The notes under the pieces were generated by a model that saw only the letters and a program-made list of their open reading frames with translations, was not told where the DNA came from and ran no database searches. Below, one piece after another: positions 36,583-45,854 of a stretch of 61,192 nt of DNA. A program made the translations under genes and the position numbers. This stretch comes from Bacteroidales bacterium M6 (GTDB lineage Bacteria; Bacteroidota; Bacteroidia; Bacteroidales; Muribaculaceae), in NCBI GenBank assembly GCA_001689485.1, contig LUJQ01000021.1:1-61192 (forward strand), in the 5' to 3' direction. How positions within the stretch are numbered: the stretch's first letter is position 1; each line of letters begins with the position of its first letter.

Positions 36583-38100
36583 ATGAAACTATTTACGACA
36601 GAAGAAATACGCGCAATCGACCGCCGGACTATCGAGCAGGAAGGGGTGCCTTCGCTCGAACTGATAGAGCGGGTGGCCGAAGGGGTGGCCGATGAAATTT
36701 CATCCCGTTGGCGCTCAAACAAACCGACAATGGTTTTTGCCGGGCCCGGCAACAACGGTGCCGATGCGCTCGGCGCCGCCAGGCTGCTTTTCGAGCGGGG
36801 ATTCCGCCCGGAAGTATTCCTGTTCAATATCGGAGGCGACAAGCTTTCGACCGATTGCGCGGCATCGCGCGACAGGATGCTTGCCGAGGTTCCCGACATA
36901 ATTTTTCACGAGGTCAAAGACCGGTTCTCGATGCCGAAAATCACCACGAACCACCTGGTAATCGACGGATTGTTCGGCTCGGGTCTGCGCGAGGAGCTAC
37001 AAGGGGGCTTCAAATCGCTCGTGCAATATATCAACGACGAAAACGCCACCGTGGTGTCAATCGACCTCCCATCAGGCATGTTCGGCGACTGGAACCCGCA
37101 GATTGTAAACCGCAACACCATACACGCCACCCTGACCCTGGCCATACAGTTCCCCCGCATCAGCTTCTTCATACCCGACAACGCCGAGCTTATCGGCGAA
37201 TGGAAAATTATCGATATCGGCCTGAGCGAAAAAGCGATAGCCACCTCTCCGGCAAATTTCTGCCTGGTAGAGCAACGCGACGTTCACCGCCGCCTGCGCC
37301 ACCGCAAGGAGTTCGCGTCAAAGGCCGATTTCGGCTCGGGCATACTCTATGCCGGGAGCTACGGCATGATGGGGGCGGCCATCCTCGCAGCCCGGGGTGC
37401 GCTGCGTGCAGGGGTGGGCAAGCTCACGGTCAACTCCCCCAAGTGCGGTTACCAGATAATGCAGAGCAGCGTGCCCGAAGCATTGTTCCGCCATAACCGG
37501 GGCGAAATCAATATAATCGACATACATCCCGAACGCGATTTCAGCGCCATAGCCGTAGGCCCGGGCATAGGCACCAACGAGCTGACGGTAAAGGCCGTGG
37601 AGGATTTCCTGGCATCAATCAACCAGCCGGTCATACTTGATGCCGACGCCCTCAACTGCATAGCCATAAAGCCATCGATACTCAACACCATCCCGGTGCT
37701 GTCAATCCTGACACCGCACGCCGGGGAATTCGACCGTCTTTTCGGCCCGCAGCCATCGGCCGAGGCCCGTCTGCGCAAGGCCATAGAGATGGCAAAGTAT
37801 TACAATATACTGATTATCCTCAAGGGACGATACACCGCCATTGTGCGCCCCGACGGCAAGGTCTACTTCAACTCGTCGGGATGCCCCGCAATGGCTACCG
37901 CAGGGAGCGGCGACGTGCTCACCGGCGTGTTGCTCTCCATGCTGGCGCAAGGGTATCCGGCGGAACTGGCCTCGCTCATAGCGGTCTACGTCCATGGCCT
38001 GGCCGGTGAGATGGCAGCTGCCGAACAAGGGGAATACGGTGTGACCGCAGGCGACATCGCTTCCTACATAGGCAAAGCCATACGCGAGATTATGAAATAA
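36583..38100 (+). CDS. nnr: Bifunctional NAD(P)HX epimerase/dehydratase
   Basis: Repairs hydrated NAD(P)H. The N-terminal YjeF_N epimerase domain (about 1-215) has AGPGNNGADALGAARLL and VIDGLFGSGLREELQG. The C-terminal ribokinase-like dehydratase (about 225-505) has GSYGMMGAAILAARGALRAG, AVGPGIGTNE, DADALN, LTPHAGEFDRLFG and the nucleotide-site GSGDVLTGVL near 446. The fusion and the 505-residue length are standard. I use the ATG at 36583; the frame opens two codons earlier at a GTG. It is probably followed in operon by the DUF4831 gene (68-base gap, no terminator). Confidence 0.95.
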   Translation: MKLFTTEEIRAIDRRTIEQEGVPSLELIERVAEGVADEISSRWRSNKPTMVFAGPGNNGADALGAARLLFERGFRPEVFLFNIGGDKLSTDCAASRDRMLAEVPDIIFHEVKDRFSMPKITTNHLVIDGLFGSGLREELQGGFKSLVQYINDENATVVSIDLPSGMFGDWNPQIVNRNTIHATLTLAIQFPRISFFIPDNAELIGEWKIIDIGLSEKAIATSPANFCLVEQRDVHRRLRHRKEFASKADFGSGILYAGSYGMMGAAILAARGALRAGVGKLTVNSPKCGYQIMQSSVPEALFRHNRGEINIIDIHPERDFSAIAVGPGIGTNELTVKAVEDFLASINQPVILDADALNCIAIKPSILNTIPVLSILTPHAGEFDRLFGPQPSAEARLRKAIEMAKYYNILIILKGRYTAIVRPDGKVYFNSSGCPAMATAGSGDVLTGVLLSMLAQGYPAELASLIAVYVHGLAGEMAAAEQGEYGVTAGDIASYIGKAIREIMK

Positions 38101-38168
38101 CATATCGCCGATTTATAAGGGATTGTCTAAACAATTTCAGACACCTCTAACAGGAACAATCAAACATC

Positions 38169-39272
38169 ATGGGAACACTTACATCCATTCTAAAAATATC
38201 GGTTGCCGCCGCCATGCTAGCAACAGCTGCAACCGCCACGGCACAGAACACCCAACGCCTCACGGCAACGAAATCCAACGACTACGCGCTGGTCTACACC
38301 CTGCCACAGACACGCCTCGCCGTCACCATCGAGGCGGAAATGACAATCAAGCGACCCGGCGAATTCTATAAATACGCTAAAAAGTACCTCAACATAAACA
38401 ACCCGATTACACGCGAAAGCCGCGAAGCTACACTGAAATCGGCCATAGTGACCACTTCGGGCATACCCGACGACGAAGAGCGTTACGCCGTGCAGTTCAA
38501 AAGCGGCTCGGCACCATTCATGATTCTTTCCGCCAACAACGTGCCGCTGGCGGTCAACACGGAAAAGACAATGAAAGACGCCGGTGTATCCCTTCCCGAA
38601 CCGCGCCAGGCAGCACCTACACCGCTTGAAACCGCAGCAGCACGCCAGGTTGTAAGCGAAGAGATGATGCAGAGCCAGTCAACGGCCAAACGGGCAGAGC
38701 TTGCAGCCTCGGCACTGTTCGCGATCCGCCAGACACGCAACGACCTTATAACCGGGCAGGCCGAGCAGACTCCCCCCGACGGGAAATCGCTGCAACTGAT
38801 GCTCGACAACCTTGAGGCACAGGAGCAGGCGCTGATGGCCATGTTCGTCGGCACGACCTCCACATGGACTGATGTGGCCACATTCAACATACTGCCTGAG
38901 GACGACATCAACCGCATGGTCATTGCCCGCATCTCGGCAATCGACGGCATAGTGGATGCAAACGACCTTTCGGGCGCCCCCGTATATCTCAATCTCAAGG
39001 TGACGCAACGCGGCCAGCTACCGCTCAACGACAAAGGGGAGGAACTGCCGTTCCCCAAAAACGGGTTCGCATACTGCATTCCCGGCACGGCACAGATAAC
39101 GGTGACCTACGACGGACGCGCATATTTCGATGCCGACAAGGAGATTGCCCAGTTCGGCGTTATCTACGGCCTGGCACCCAACTCATTCACTGACCGCAAA
39201 GCCCCCATCTTCGTAATCTTCGACCCGGCAACCGGCGCCATCGCCACCCAAGGCCCGGCCTCGGAGCAATAA
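38169..39272 (+). CDS. DUF4831 family exported protein
   Basis: A 367-residue protein with a signal-like N terminus (ISVAAAMLATAATATAQNT). It resembles the DUF4831 family of Bacteroidetes: LVYTLPQTRLAVTIEAEMTIKRPG, YAKKYLNINNPI, then a long helical linker with RAELAASALFAIRQTRNDLITGQAEQTPPDG and DNLEAQEQALMAMFVGTTS, and a C-terminal strand-rich part with GFAYCIPGTAQITVTYDG and IAQFGVIYGLAPN. Function unknown. There is no lipobox. It is probably periplasmic and is the last gene of the nnr transcript. Confidence 0.75.
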   Translation: MGTLTSILKISVAAAMLATAATATAQNTQRLTATKSNDYALVYTLPQTRLAVTIEAEMTIKRPGEFYKYAKKYLNINNPITRESREATLKSAIVTTSGIPDDEERYAVQFKSGSAPFMILSANNVPLAVNTEKTMKDAGVSLPEPRQAAPTPLETAAARQVVSEEMMQSQSTAKRAELAASALFAIRQTRNDLITGQAEQTPPDGKSLQLMLDNLEAQEQALMAMFVGTTSTWTDVATFNILPEDDINRMVIARISAIDGIVDANDLSGAPVYLNLKVTQRGQLPLNDKGEELPFPKNGFAYCIPGTAQITVTYDGRAYFDADKEIAQFGVIYGLAPNSFTDRKAPIFVIFDPATGAIATQGPASEQ

Positions 39273-39314
39273 GGCTTTCGGGCAGGAGCCAATCATTCAT
39301 TACCGCCACAAATA

Positions 39315-39366
39315 AAAGCACCGGCGTTGTGTCAGACCTTGAATGTCGACACAACGCCGGTGCTTT
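39315..39366. terminator. Bidirectional terminator hairpin
   Basis: Perfect 19-base stem AAAGCACCGGCGTTGTGTC / GACACAACGCCGGTGCTTT with a 14-base loop, between convergent DUF4831 and nagB. The A- and T-ended stem gives a U tract both ways. Confidence 0.85.
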
Positions 39367-39392
39367 ATTGGCGGAACACAAACGGGATGGTA

Positions 39393-40205
39393 TCACCCAA
39401 GCTGGGATGCAGGATCGAGATTCTCCCGCTCGATATCCTTGAAGTAACGGTAAGTCTGCACCTTGAGTTCCGCGCAGGCATCATCATCGGCCACTATAAT
39501 CGCATTCGGGTGCATCTGGAGGGCTGAGATTGTCCACATCTGCGAGATACCCCCCTCGACGCCGTGGCGGAGTGCACGGGCTTTGTTATGGCCGTTGACC
39601 ATCAGCATGACGCTGCGTGCATCCATAACGGTGCCTACACCTACGGTGAGGGCGGTTTTCGGCACAAGGTCGACGTTATTGTCGAAGAAACGCGAATTGG
39701 CTATAACGGTGTCCTGTGTGAGGGTTTTCTGGCGTGTGCGCGATGTCAGCGACGAGCCGGGCTCGTTGAACGCGATATGGCCGTCGGGGCCTACACCGCC
39801 CATAAACAGGTCGATTCCGCCATAGCTGCGGATTTTTTCCTCGAAACGGGCGCATTCGGCCTTAAGGTCGGGGGCATTCCCGTTGAGTATATTCACATTC
39901 TCGCGGGGGATGTCGATATGGCTGAAAAAATTGTTCCACATAAAGCTGTGATAGCTTTCAGGATGCTCCTCGGCCAGCCCGCAATATTCATCCATATTGA
40001 ACGTCACAACGTTGCGGAACGAAACCTTTCCCTCATTATACAGCTTTATAAGCTGACGGTACATGCCTAGTGGGGAGCTGCCCGTGGGACACCCGAGCAC
40101 AAAGGGGCGTTCGGGCGTGGGAGCGGCCTCGTTGATGCGGGCGGCCACATAATTTCCGGCCCATTCTGAAAGCTGCCGGTAATTCTCCTGGATTATAAGC
40201 CTCAT
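39393..40205 (-). CDS. nagB: Glucosamine-6-phosphate deaminase
   Basis: Converts glucosamine-6-phosphate to fructose-6-phosphate and ammonia. The alignment to E. coli NagB is nearly gap-free: phosphate loop GCPTGSSPLG, catalytic base Asp72 (FNMDEY), Asp141 and His143 (GPDGHIAFNEP) and Glu148 are all at E. coli numbering. The allosteric region is kept (SRTRQKTLT, ANSRFFDNN). The 270-residue length is typical. It is divergent from a paralogue fused to a PIG-L domain, with a palindromic promoter in between. Confidence 0.97.
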   Translation of the reverse strand: MRLIIQENYRQLSEWAGNYVAARINEAAPTPERPFVLGCPTGSSPLGMYRQLIKLYNEGKVSFRNVVTFNMDEYCGLAEEHPESYHSFMWNNFFSHIDIPRENVNILNGNAPDLKAECARFEEKIRSYGGIDLFMGGVGPDGHIAFNEPGSSLTSRTRQKTLTQDTVIANSRFFDNNVDLVPKTALTVGVGTVMDARSVMLMVNGHNKARALRHGVEGGISQMWTISALQMHPNAIIVADDDACAELKVQTYRYFKDIERENLDPASQLG

Positions 40206-40286
40206 GGTGTATGGTATATTTTTGAGTTAGTTAAATGCTGTTTCCGTAACGAAGGAATTAAACAAGATTAGTATTCAATTCCCGTC

Positions 40287-40318
40287 AAAATTCCTAACTT
40301 TGCAAAGTTAAGAATTTT
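40287..40318. promoter_or_regulatory. Palindromic divergent promoter of nagB and the fusion gene
   Basis: Two 16-base arms with no spacer: AAAATTCCTAACTTTG and CAAAGTTAAGAATTTT, one mismatch. Each arm ends in a TAACTTTG box, one for each divergent gene, placed back to back. A weak -33 (TTTA) exists for the minus strand only. Two polymerases could not use both boxes at once, and the symmetry could also bind a dimeric regulator. Confidence 0.6.
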
Positions 40319-40372
40319 CGGCATTCCCCGTAAAAACAAATCCAACAAATCCTGACCTAACCAATAGATTTA

Positions 40373-42352
40373 ATGAAAACAAACCTTAGTTCGCAGATAA
40401 AGCTCGACCGTGTGCCAAGGCGGTATTACGCGCCGCAGGGAGAGCTTGAACTTGCAGCCCTCACCCGTGAGGAAAAAATCTATACACGCATTTTCGAAAC
40501 TTCCGACGACGGCAGCGAATATCTCGCCCGCCACATAGCCGACGTCATCCGCCGGAACGTGGCCGCCAAAAACCGCTGTGTGATGGCTCTCGGAGCCGGT
40601 CGCTCCACCCATTCGGTCTACGCCAGCCTTATCGGCATGTATGAACGGGGCGAAGTGTCGTTCGACCGCGTGACGGTGTTCAACCTCAGCGAATTCTTCC
40701 CCCTCATCCCCGAAGGCCCCTCAACGCTGGCACGCCTCCGTGAAATATTCCTTGACAAAGTAAATGTGCGTCCCGAAAACATCCACACCATCAATCCGGC
40801 TGTGACGATGGAGGACATGTTCGAATACTGCAACGAATACGAACGCAAGATTTCCGACTGCGGCGGCCTGGACCTCACCGTTTGCGAAATCGGCCCCAAC
40901 GGCACCCTGGCATTCAACGAACCCGGCTCGCTCTCCACAAGCCACTGCCGCCTGGTGCTGCTCAGTGCGGAAGTGCGCCACACGATACAGACGTCGTACA
41001 AGTGCGACGAATGCCCCACCACGGCAATAACCCTCGGGATGTCGAACATCCTGGCATCCACCCGTGTAATGTGCATGGCATGGGGCGAGAACCGCTCAAA
41101 GGTGGCATATGAAGCCATCGAAGGCCCCGTAACGGATACGGTTCCCGCATCGTTCCTGCAACTCCACAACCATGCACGCGTGGCACTCGACCTTTCGGCA
41201 GCCGACGACCTGACACGTATTTCCTACCCCTGGAAAGTGACATCGTGCGAATGGACCAACAAGCAGATCCGCCGCGCCATAGTGTGGCTGTGCGGCCAGA
41301 CCGGCAAACCGATTCTGAAACTCACCAACAAGGATTACACCGACTGGGGCCTTGGCGAACTGGTGGCGCTCTACGGCTCGGCCTACAACGTGAATATCCA
41401 GGTGTTCAACGAGCTGCAACACACCATCACGGGATGGCCGGGAGGCAAGCCGAATGCCGATGACACTTCGCGCCCCGAACGCGCCACCCCTTATCCAAAA
41501 CGTGTCATAATATTCTCGCCACACCCCGACGACGACGTGATTTCAATGGGAGGCACATTCAAACGCCTTGTCGACCAAGGCCATGACGTGCATGTGGCCT
41601 ACGAGACCTCGGGCAACATCGCCGTAGGCGACGAGGATATGATGCGCTACTTCATGATGATGGATAAAATCGCCCCGATGTTCGGGTTCGACAACGAGGA
41701 ATTCACGAAACTGAGCAACGATGTGCGCGAATTTGTCAACAGCAAGAAATCAAACAGCGATGTCGACACCCCCGAAGTGCGCGAAATCAAAACCATGATC
41801 CGCCAGGCCGAAGCCTCGATTGCATGCAACTATATCGGGGTAAAGCCCGGAAACGTGCATTTCCTCCGCCTCCCCTTCTACGAGACCGGGACTATAAAGA
41901 AAGGCGAACTTTCGGAGCACGACGTGGAAATAGTCAAGAATCTGCTTTCGGAGGTCAAGCCCCACCAGATTTTCGTGGCAGGCGACCTTGCCGACCCACA
42001 CGGCACCCACCGCGTGTGCACCGATGCAGTGCTGGCGGCCATCGACGACCTGAAGGAGGAACCATGGATGGCCGACTGCCGCATATGGATGTATCGCGGG
42101 GCATGGGCAGAATGGGAAATCGACCACATTGAAATGGCTGTGCCCATCTCGCCAGAGGAACTGCGGTTCAAACGAAATTCAATCCTCAAGCATCAGAGCC
42201 AGATGGAGAACGCCCCCTTCCTGGGCGACGACGACCGCCTGTTCTGGCAGCGCGCCGAAGAGCGTAACCGCGCAACGGCACAGCTCTACGAAAACCTCGG
42301 CCTTGCCTCATATGAGGCCATGGAAGCATTCGTGCAGTATCATCCTTTGTAA
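40373..42352 (+). CDS. Pseudo-NagB domain fused to PIG-L deacetylase
   Basis: A 659-residue fusion. Residues about 30-300 align with NagB (RGEVSFDRVTVFNL, GPNGTLAFNEPGS), but key catalytic residues are changed against E. coli NagB: Asp72 is Ser106, Asp141 is Asn176 and His143 is Thr178; only Glu148 (Glu183) remains, and the phosphate loop is altered (ALGAGRSTH). Residues about 380-600 are a PIG-L/LmbE-type zinc deacetylase with intact IIFSPHPDDDVISMGG near 383 and DPHGTHRVC near 542, the metal ligands. The N domain is probably a sensor or scaffold, while the C domain may de-N-acetylate an amino sugar. Such fusions are known in Bacteroidetes and often annotated as deaminase. Its stop codon lies in the first unit of a heptamer array. 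Confidence 0.85.
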   Translation: MKTNLSSQIKLDRVPRRYYAPQGELELAALTREEKIYTRIFETSDDGSEYLARHIADVIRRNVAAKNRCVMALGAGRSTHSVYASLIGMYERGEVSFDRVTVFNLSEFFPLIPEGPSTLARLREIFLDKVNVRPENIHTINPAVTMEDMFEYCNEYERKISDCGGLDLTVCEIGPNGTLAFNEPGSLSTSHCRLVLLSAEVRHTIQTSYKCDECPTTAITLGMSNILASTRVMCMAWGENRSKVAYEAIEGPVTDTVPASFLQLHNHARVALDLSAADDLTRISYPWKVTSCEWTNKQIRRAIVWLCGQTGKPILKLTNKDYTDWGLGELVALYGSAYNVNIQVFNELQHTITGWPGGKPNADDTSRPERATPYPKRVIIFSPHPDDDVISMGGTFKRLVDQGHDVHVAYETSGNIAVGDEDMMRYFMMMDKIAPMFGFDNEEFTKLSNDVREFVNSKKSNSDVDTPEVREIKTMIRQAEASIACNYIGVKPGNVHFLRLPFYETGTIKKGELSEHDVEIVKNLLSEVKPHQIFVAGDLADPHGTHRVCTDAVLAAIDDLKEEPWMADCRIWMYRGAWAEWEIDHIEMAVPISPEELRFKRNSILKHQSQMENAPFLGDDDRLFWQRAEERNRATAQLYENLGLASYEAMEAFVQYHPL

Positions 42353-42410
42353 GTTGTAAGTTGTAAGTTGTAAGTTGTAAGTCTTAAGCTTTAAGTTGCA
42401 AGTTATAAGT
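42348..42410 (+). repeat. Heptamer tandem array overlapping a stop codon
   Basis: Nine 7-base units: five perfect TGTAAGT (42348-42382), then CTTAAGC, TTTAAGT, TGCAAGT and TATAAGT. The TAA stop of the fusion gene lies inside the first unit. Orientation along the transcript is the same as in the adk array. Confidence 0.92.
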
Positions 42411-42431
42411 GCAATGCTGAAAAACAAAGAG

Positions 42432-42560
42432 GGCGGTGTGTCAAAATATTGAATTTTGACACACCGCCGTAGTTTTCGCCCGGATGGCGAGGGTGGTGTC
42501 AGAATGGTTCATCCGAATCCCGCAAGCGACGACCCGGATGAGCCACTATGGCACACCCTC
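42432..42560 (-). repeat. Two-hairpin intergenic element, copy A
   Basis: Perfect 16-base hairpin GGCGGTGTGTCAAAAT (42432-42447) / ATTTTGACACACCGCC (42453-42468), the conserved spacer, then a long imperfect hairpin from GAGGGTG (42489-42495) to CACCCTC (42554-42560), whose arms also pair GGTTCATCCG with CGGATGAGCC. It is 32 bases past the trxA stop and serves both convergent genes. Confidence 0.8.
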
Positions 42561-42592
42561 CTTTTAATTCTTATCTGTTTATAGTAGGATGG

Positions 42593-42895
42593 TTAATCCC
42601 AGGTGTATTCGCGGATTTTGCTTTCGAGAAAGTCGCCCTGCTGGAGACCTGCCGTGCGCCACACCGGTTCGCCATTCTTGAAAAGGATGAGGGTGGGAAC
42701 CGAACGGACGTTATATTCGGCAGCAAGACGCCGGTTGTTGTCAATGTCGATTTTGACAATATTTGCCGCATCGCCCACATTTGCCTTTACCTGTTCGAGA
42801 ATAGGCGCCTGCATTTTGCAAGGCCCGCACCATGTGGCAAAGAAATCTACGAGTGTCGGTTTCGACTGTTTGATAATTTCCGAGAAATCGCTCAT
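42593..42895 (-). CDS. trxA: Thioredoxin
   Basis: A 100-residue cytoplasmic thioredoxin that reduces protein disulphides. The active site WCGPCKMQ is at residues 22-29. VDFFATWCGPC, KIDIDNNRRLAAEYNVRSVPTL (read as two blocks around the cis-Pro) and FKNGEPVWRTAGLQ are all standard. There is no signal peptide. It is divergent from dapA with a 335-base gap. Confidence 0.96.
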   Translation of the reverse strand: MSDFSEIIKQSKPTLVDFFATWCGPCKMQAPILEQVKANVGDAANIVKIDIDNNRRLAAEYNVRSVPTLILFKNGEPVWRTAGLQQGDFLESKIREYTWD

Positions 42896-43230
42896 AATTA
42901 TAAGTTTTTTAGCAGGGTCGACAATTTGGCATCATATCCCCGCGCATTAATACATATTATATCAGCAAAAGGTTGCGACCAACCTCCGCAAATGCCGTTC
43001 AGGCATCTGATATAACAACATTTTTAAGGATGCCGATGTTTACAAAATCAGCAAGGAATCTTTAAATCGGCATCGTATGGCATGCCGGCTTATGACTTCC
43101 TGCGGCAAAGATAATCCGTTTTCCGAAATTTTCAGTAAATTTGCATGCATATCCGCCTCGACAACGCCGAAAGAATGTGCCGGGAAAAGGCGCATAAAGG
43201 AAGGCGTGAAGGCCGGGAAAATATCACTTT
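42896..43230. other. Intergenic region between trxA and dapA
   Basis: Holds both divergent promoters. TAAATTTG at 43136-43143 is a candidate -7 box for dapA; none is clear for trxA. A hairpin lies at 43029-43074: GATGCCGAT-g-TTTA pairs with TAAATCGGCATC. Its role is unknown, and no gene is seen. Confidence 0.45.
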
Positions 43231-44136
43231 ATGGAGCGTATAAGCCTAAGAGGTATGGGAGTGGCGCTGGCCACACCTTTCAACGATGATTTTTCAGTCG
43301 ACTACGAAGCCCTGAAAGGGCTTGTGGAATACCAGGTCAGCAATGGGGCCGACTATCTGGTGGTGCTTGCAACCACCTCCGAGGCCGTGACCCTAAGCTG
43401 CTCCGAACGCGACGAGGTGGCACGCTTTGTGGCAGAAACAGTGGCCGGGCGCATACCGCTCATCCTTGGCATGAGCGACAACTGCACCCACCGGCTGGTG
43501 TCGCACTTAAAAGAAACGGACTTCACAGGCTACAGCGCCATCCTTTCGGTAGTGCCATATTACAACAAACCCTCACAGGAGGGGATTTACCGCCATTTCA
43601 AGGCTGTGGCCGAAGCTTCCCCCCTGCCTGTGGTGCTTTACAACGTGCCGTCGCGCACGGGAAAGGACATGGAAGCCCCCACCACCCTGCGCCTCGCCCG
43701 CGAATTCCAAGGCAAAATCATAGGGGTGAAGGAAGCCTCGGGCAACCTCGGGCAGGTTTCAGAAATAATCGACGGCAAGCCGGAAGGGTTCCAGGTGGTG
43801 AGCGGTGATGACTCGCTGACACTCAAAATGCTCCGCATGGGGGCGGAAGGAGTGATTTCGGTGATAGGCAACGCACTGCCCCACATGTTCGGCGACCTTG
43901 TGCACCGCGCACTCGCCAACCCCGGCGATGAACGGGCCGATGAAATCGACCGCGCCCTCCAGCCTCTCGACAAAGCACTTTTTGCCGACGGCAACCCTTC
44001 GGGACTGAAATGCCTGTTGTCGGAACTCGGCCTGGCACATAACGTGTTGCGGCTGCCGCTGGTGCCTGTCTGCGAGCCTGTGCACAAAGCGATAGCTGAT
44101 GCATTGCAAGCCTGTGACACAGGTTTTGCGAAATGA
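43231..44136 (+). CDS. dapA: 4-hydroxy-tetrahydrodipicolinate synthase
   Basis: Condenses pyruvate and aspartate semialdehyde in the lysine/diaminopimelate pathway. It is a TIM barrel with a Schiff-base Lys167 in IIGVKEASGN, Tyr137 in YNVPSRTG, a Thr pair at 48-49 (ATTSEA) and PYYNKPSQEG for the second Tyr. The 301-residue length is typical. The first ATG that keeps the conserved GMGVALATPF start is at 43231. The 3' end overlaps the -33 element of the tRNA promoter. Confidence 0.95.
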   Translation: MERISLRGMGVALATPFNDDFSVDYEALKGLVEYQVSNGADYLVVLATTSEAVTLSCSERDEVARFVAETVAGRIPLILGMSDNCTHRLVSHLKETDFTGYSAILSVVPYYNKPSQEGIYRHFKAVAEASPLPVVLYNVPSRTGKDMEAPTTLRLAREFQGKIIGVKEASGNLGQVSEIIDGKPEGFQVVSGDDSLTLKMLRMGAEGVISVIGNALPHMFGDLVHRALANPGDERADEIDRALQPLDKALFADGNPSGLKCLLSELGLAHNVLRLPLVPVCEPVHKAIADALQACDTGFAK

Positions 44137-44155
44137 GAATTTATTCGTAACTTTG
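44125..44155 (+). promoter_or_regulatory. Promoter of tRNA-Arg
   Basis: TTTG (44125-44128) inside the end of dapA, 19 bases, TAACTTTG (44148-44155). Start near 44162, about 60 bases before the tRNA. Confidence 0.65.
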
Positions 44156-44223
44156 TGCCGCCCGAACGGCAGCTTATCGGAAGACGGGATATAACCACGG
44201 CTTCATAGGCACGCCCTTACAAC

Positions 44224-44297
44224 GGTCCGGTAGCTCAGCTGGATAGAGCAACTGCCTTCTAAGCAGTCGGTCACGCGTTCGAATCGCGTCCGGATCA
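44224..44297 (+). tRNA. tRNA-Arg (anticodon TCT)
   Basis: 74-base cloverleaf. Acceptor GGTCCGG pairs with CCGGATC (one G-T). D arm is GCTC/GAGC. Anticodon stem ACTGC/GCAGT carries loop CTTCTAA (anticodon TCT, reads AGA). T arm is ACGCG-TTCGAAT-CGCGT, discriminator A. CCA is not encoded. Confidence 0.97.
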
Positions 44298-44306
44298 CCG
44301 GCAAAG

Positions 44307-44332
44307 AGGAAGTCAGCACGACTTCCTTTTTT
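44307..44332 (+). terminator. Terminator of tRNA-Arg
   Basis: AGGAAGTC / GACTTCCT stem, 5-base loop, then TTTTTT: canonical. It ends 27 bases before the helicase start. Confidence 0.85.
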
Positions 44333-44358
44333 AATATTCACACATTACCCCCCTATAT

Positions 44359-45642
<1,284 letters not shown>

Positions 45643-45771
45643 ACCGTATAAACCTCCTCAAACACAACCGGCATTCCAATGCCAGCCGACAGAACCGGCA
45701 TATCAACGCACAAAACCTAGTTAACACATGTTAAAAACAGGGAGGGGTAATTCCATCTCCCCCAAATATAT

Positions 45772-45779
45772 TACTTTTG
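45772..45779 (+). promoter_or_regulatory. -7 box upstream of the beta-barrel gene
   Basis: TACTTTTG matches TAnnTTTG. No good -33. Start near 45786, leader about 70 bases, which supports the ATG at 45855 rather than an earlier one. Confidence 0.4.
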
Positions 45780-45854
45780 CAAAGCAAAACACCACATATC
45801 ATTATCGCACTTAACGACTTGAAACACATCAACCTTTTTTTATCACATACAATC

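Noticed and set aside
43077..43289. 70-codon frame overlapping the dapA start
   Set aside because: It is out of frame with dapA, lies over the promoter region and has no recognisable features.
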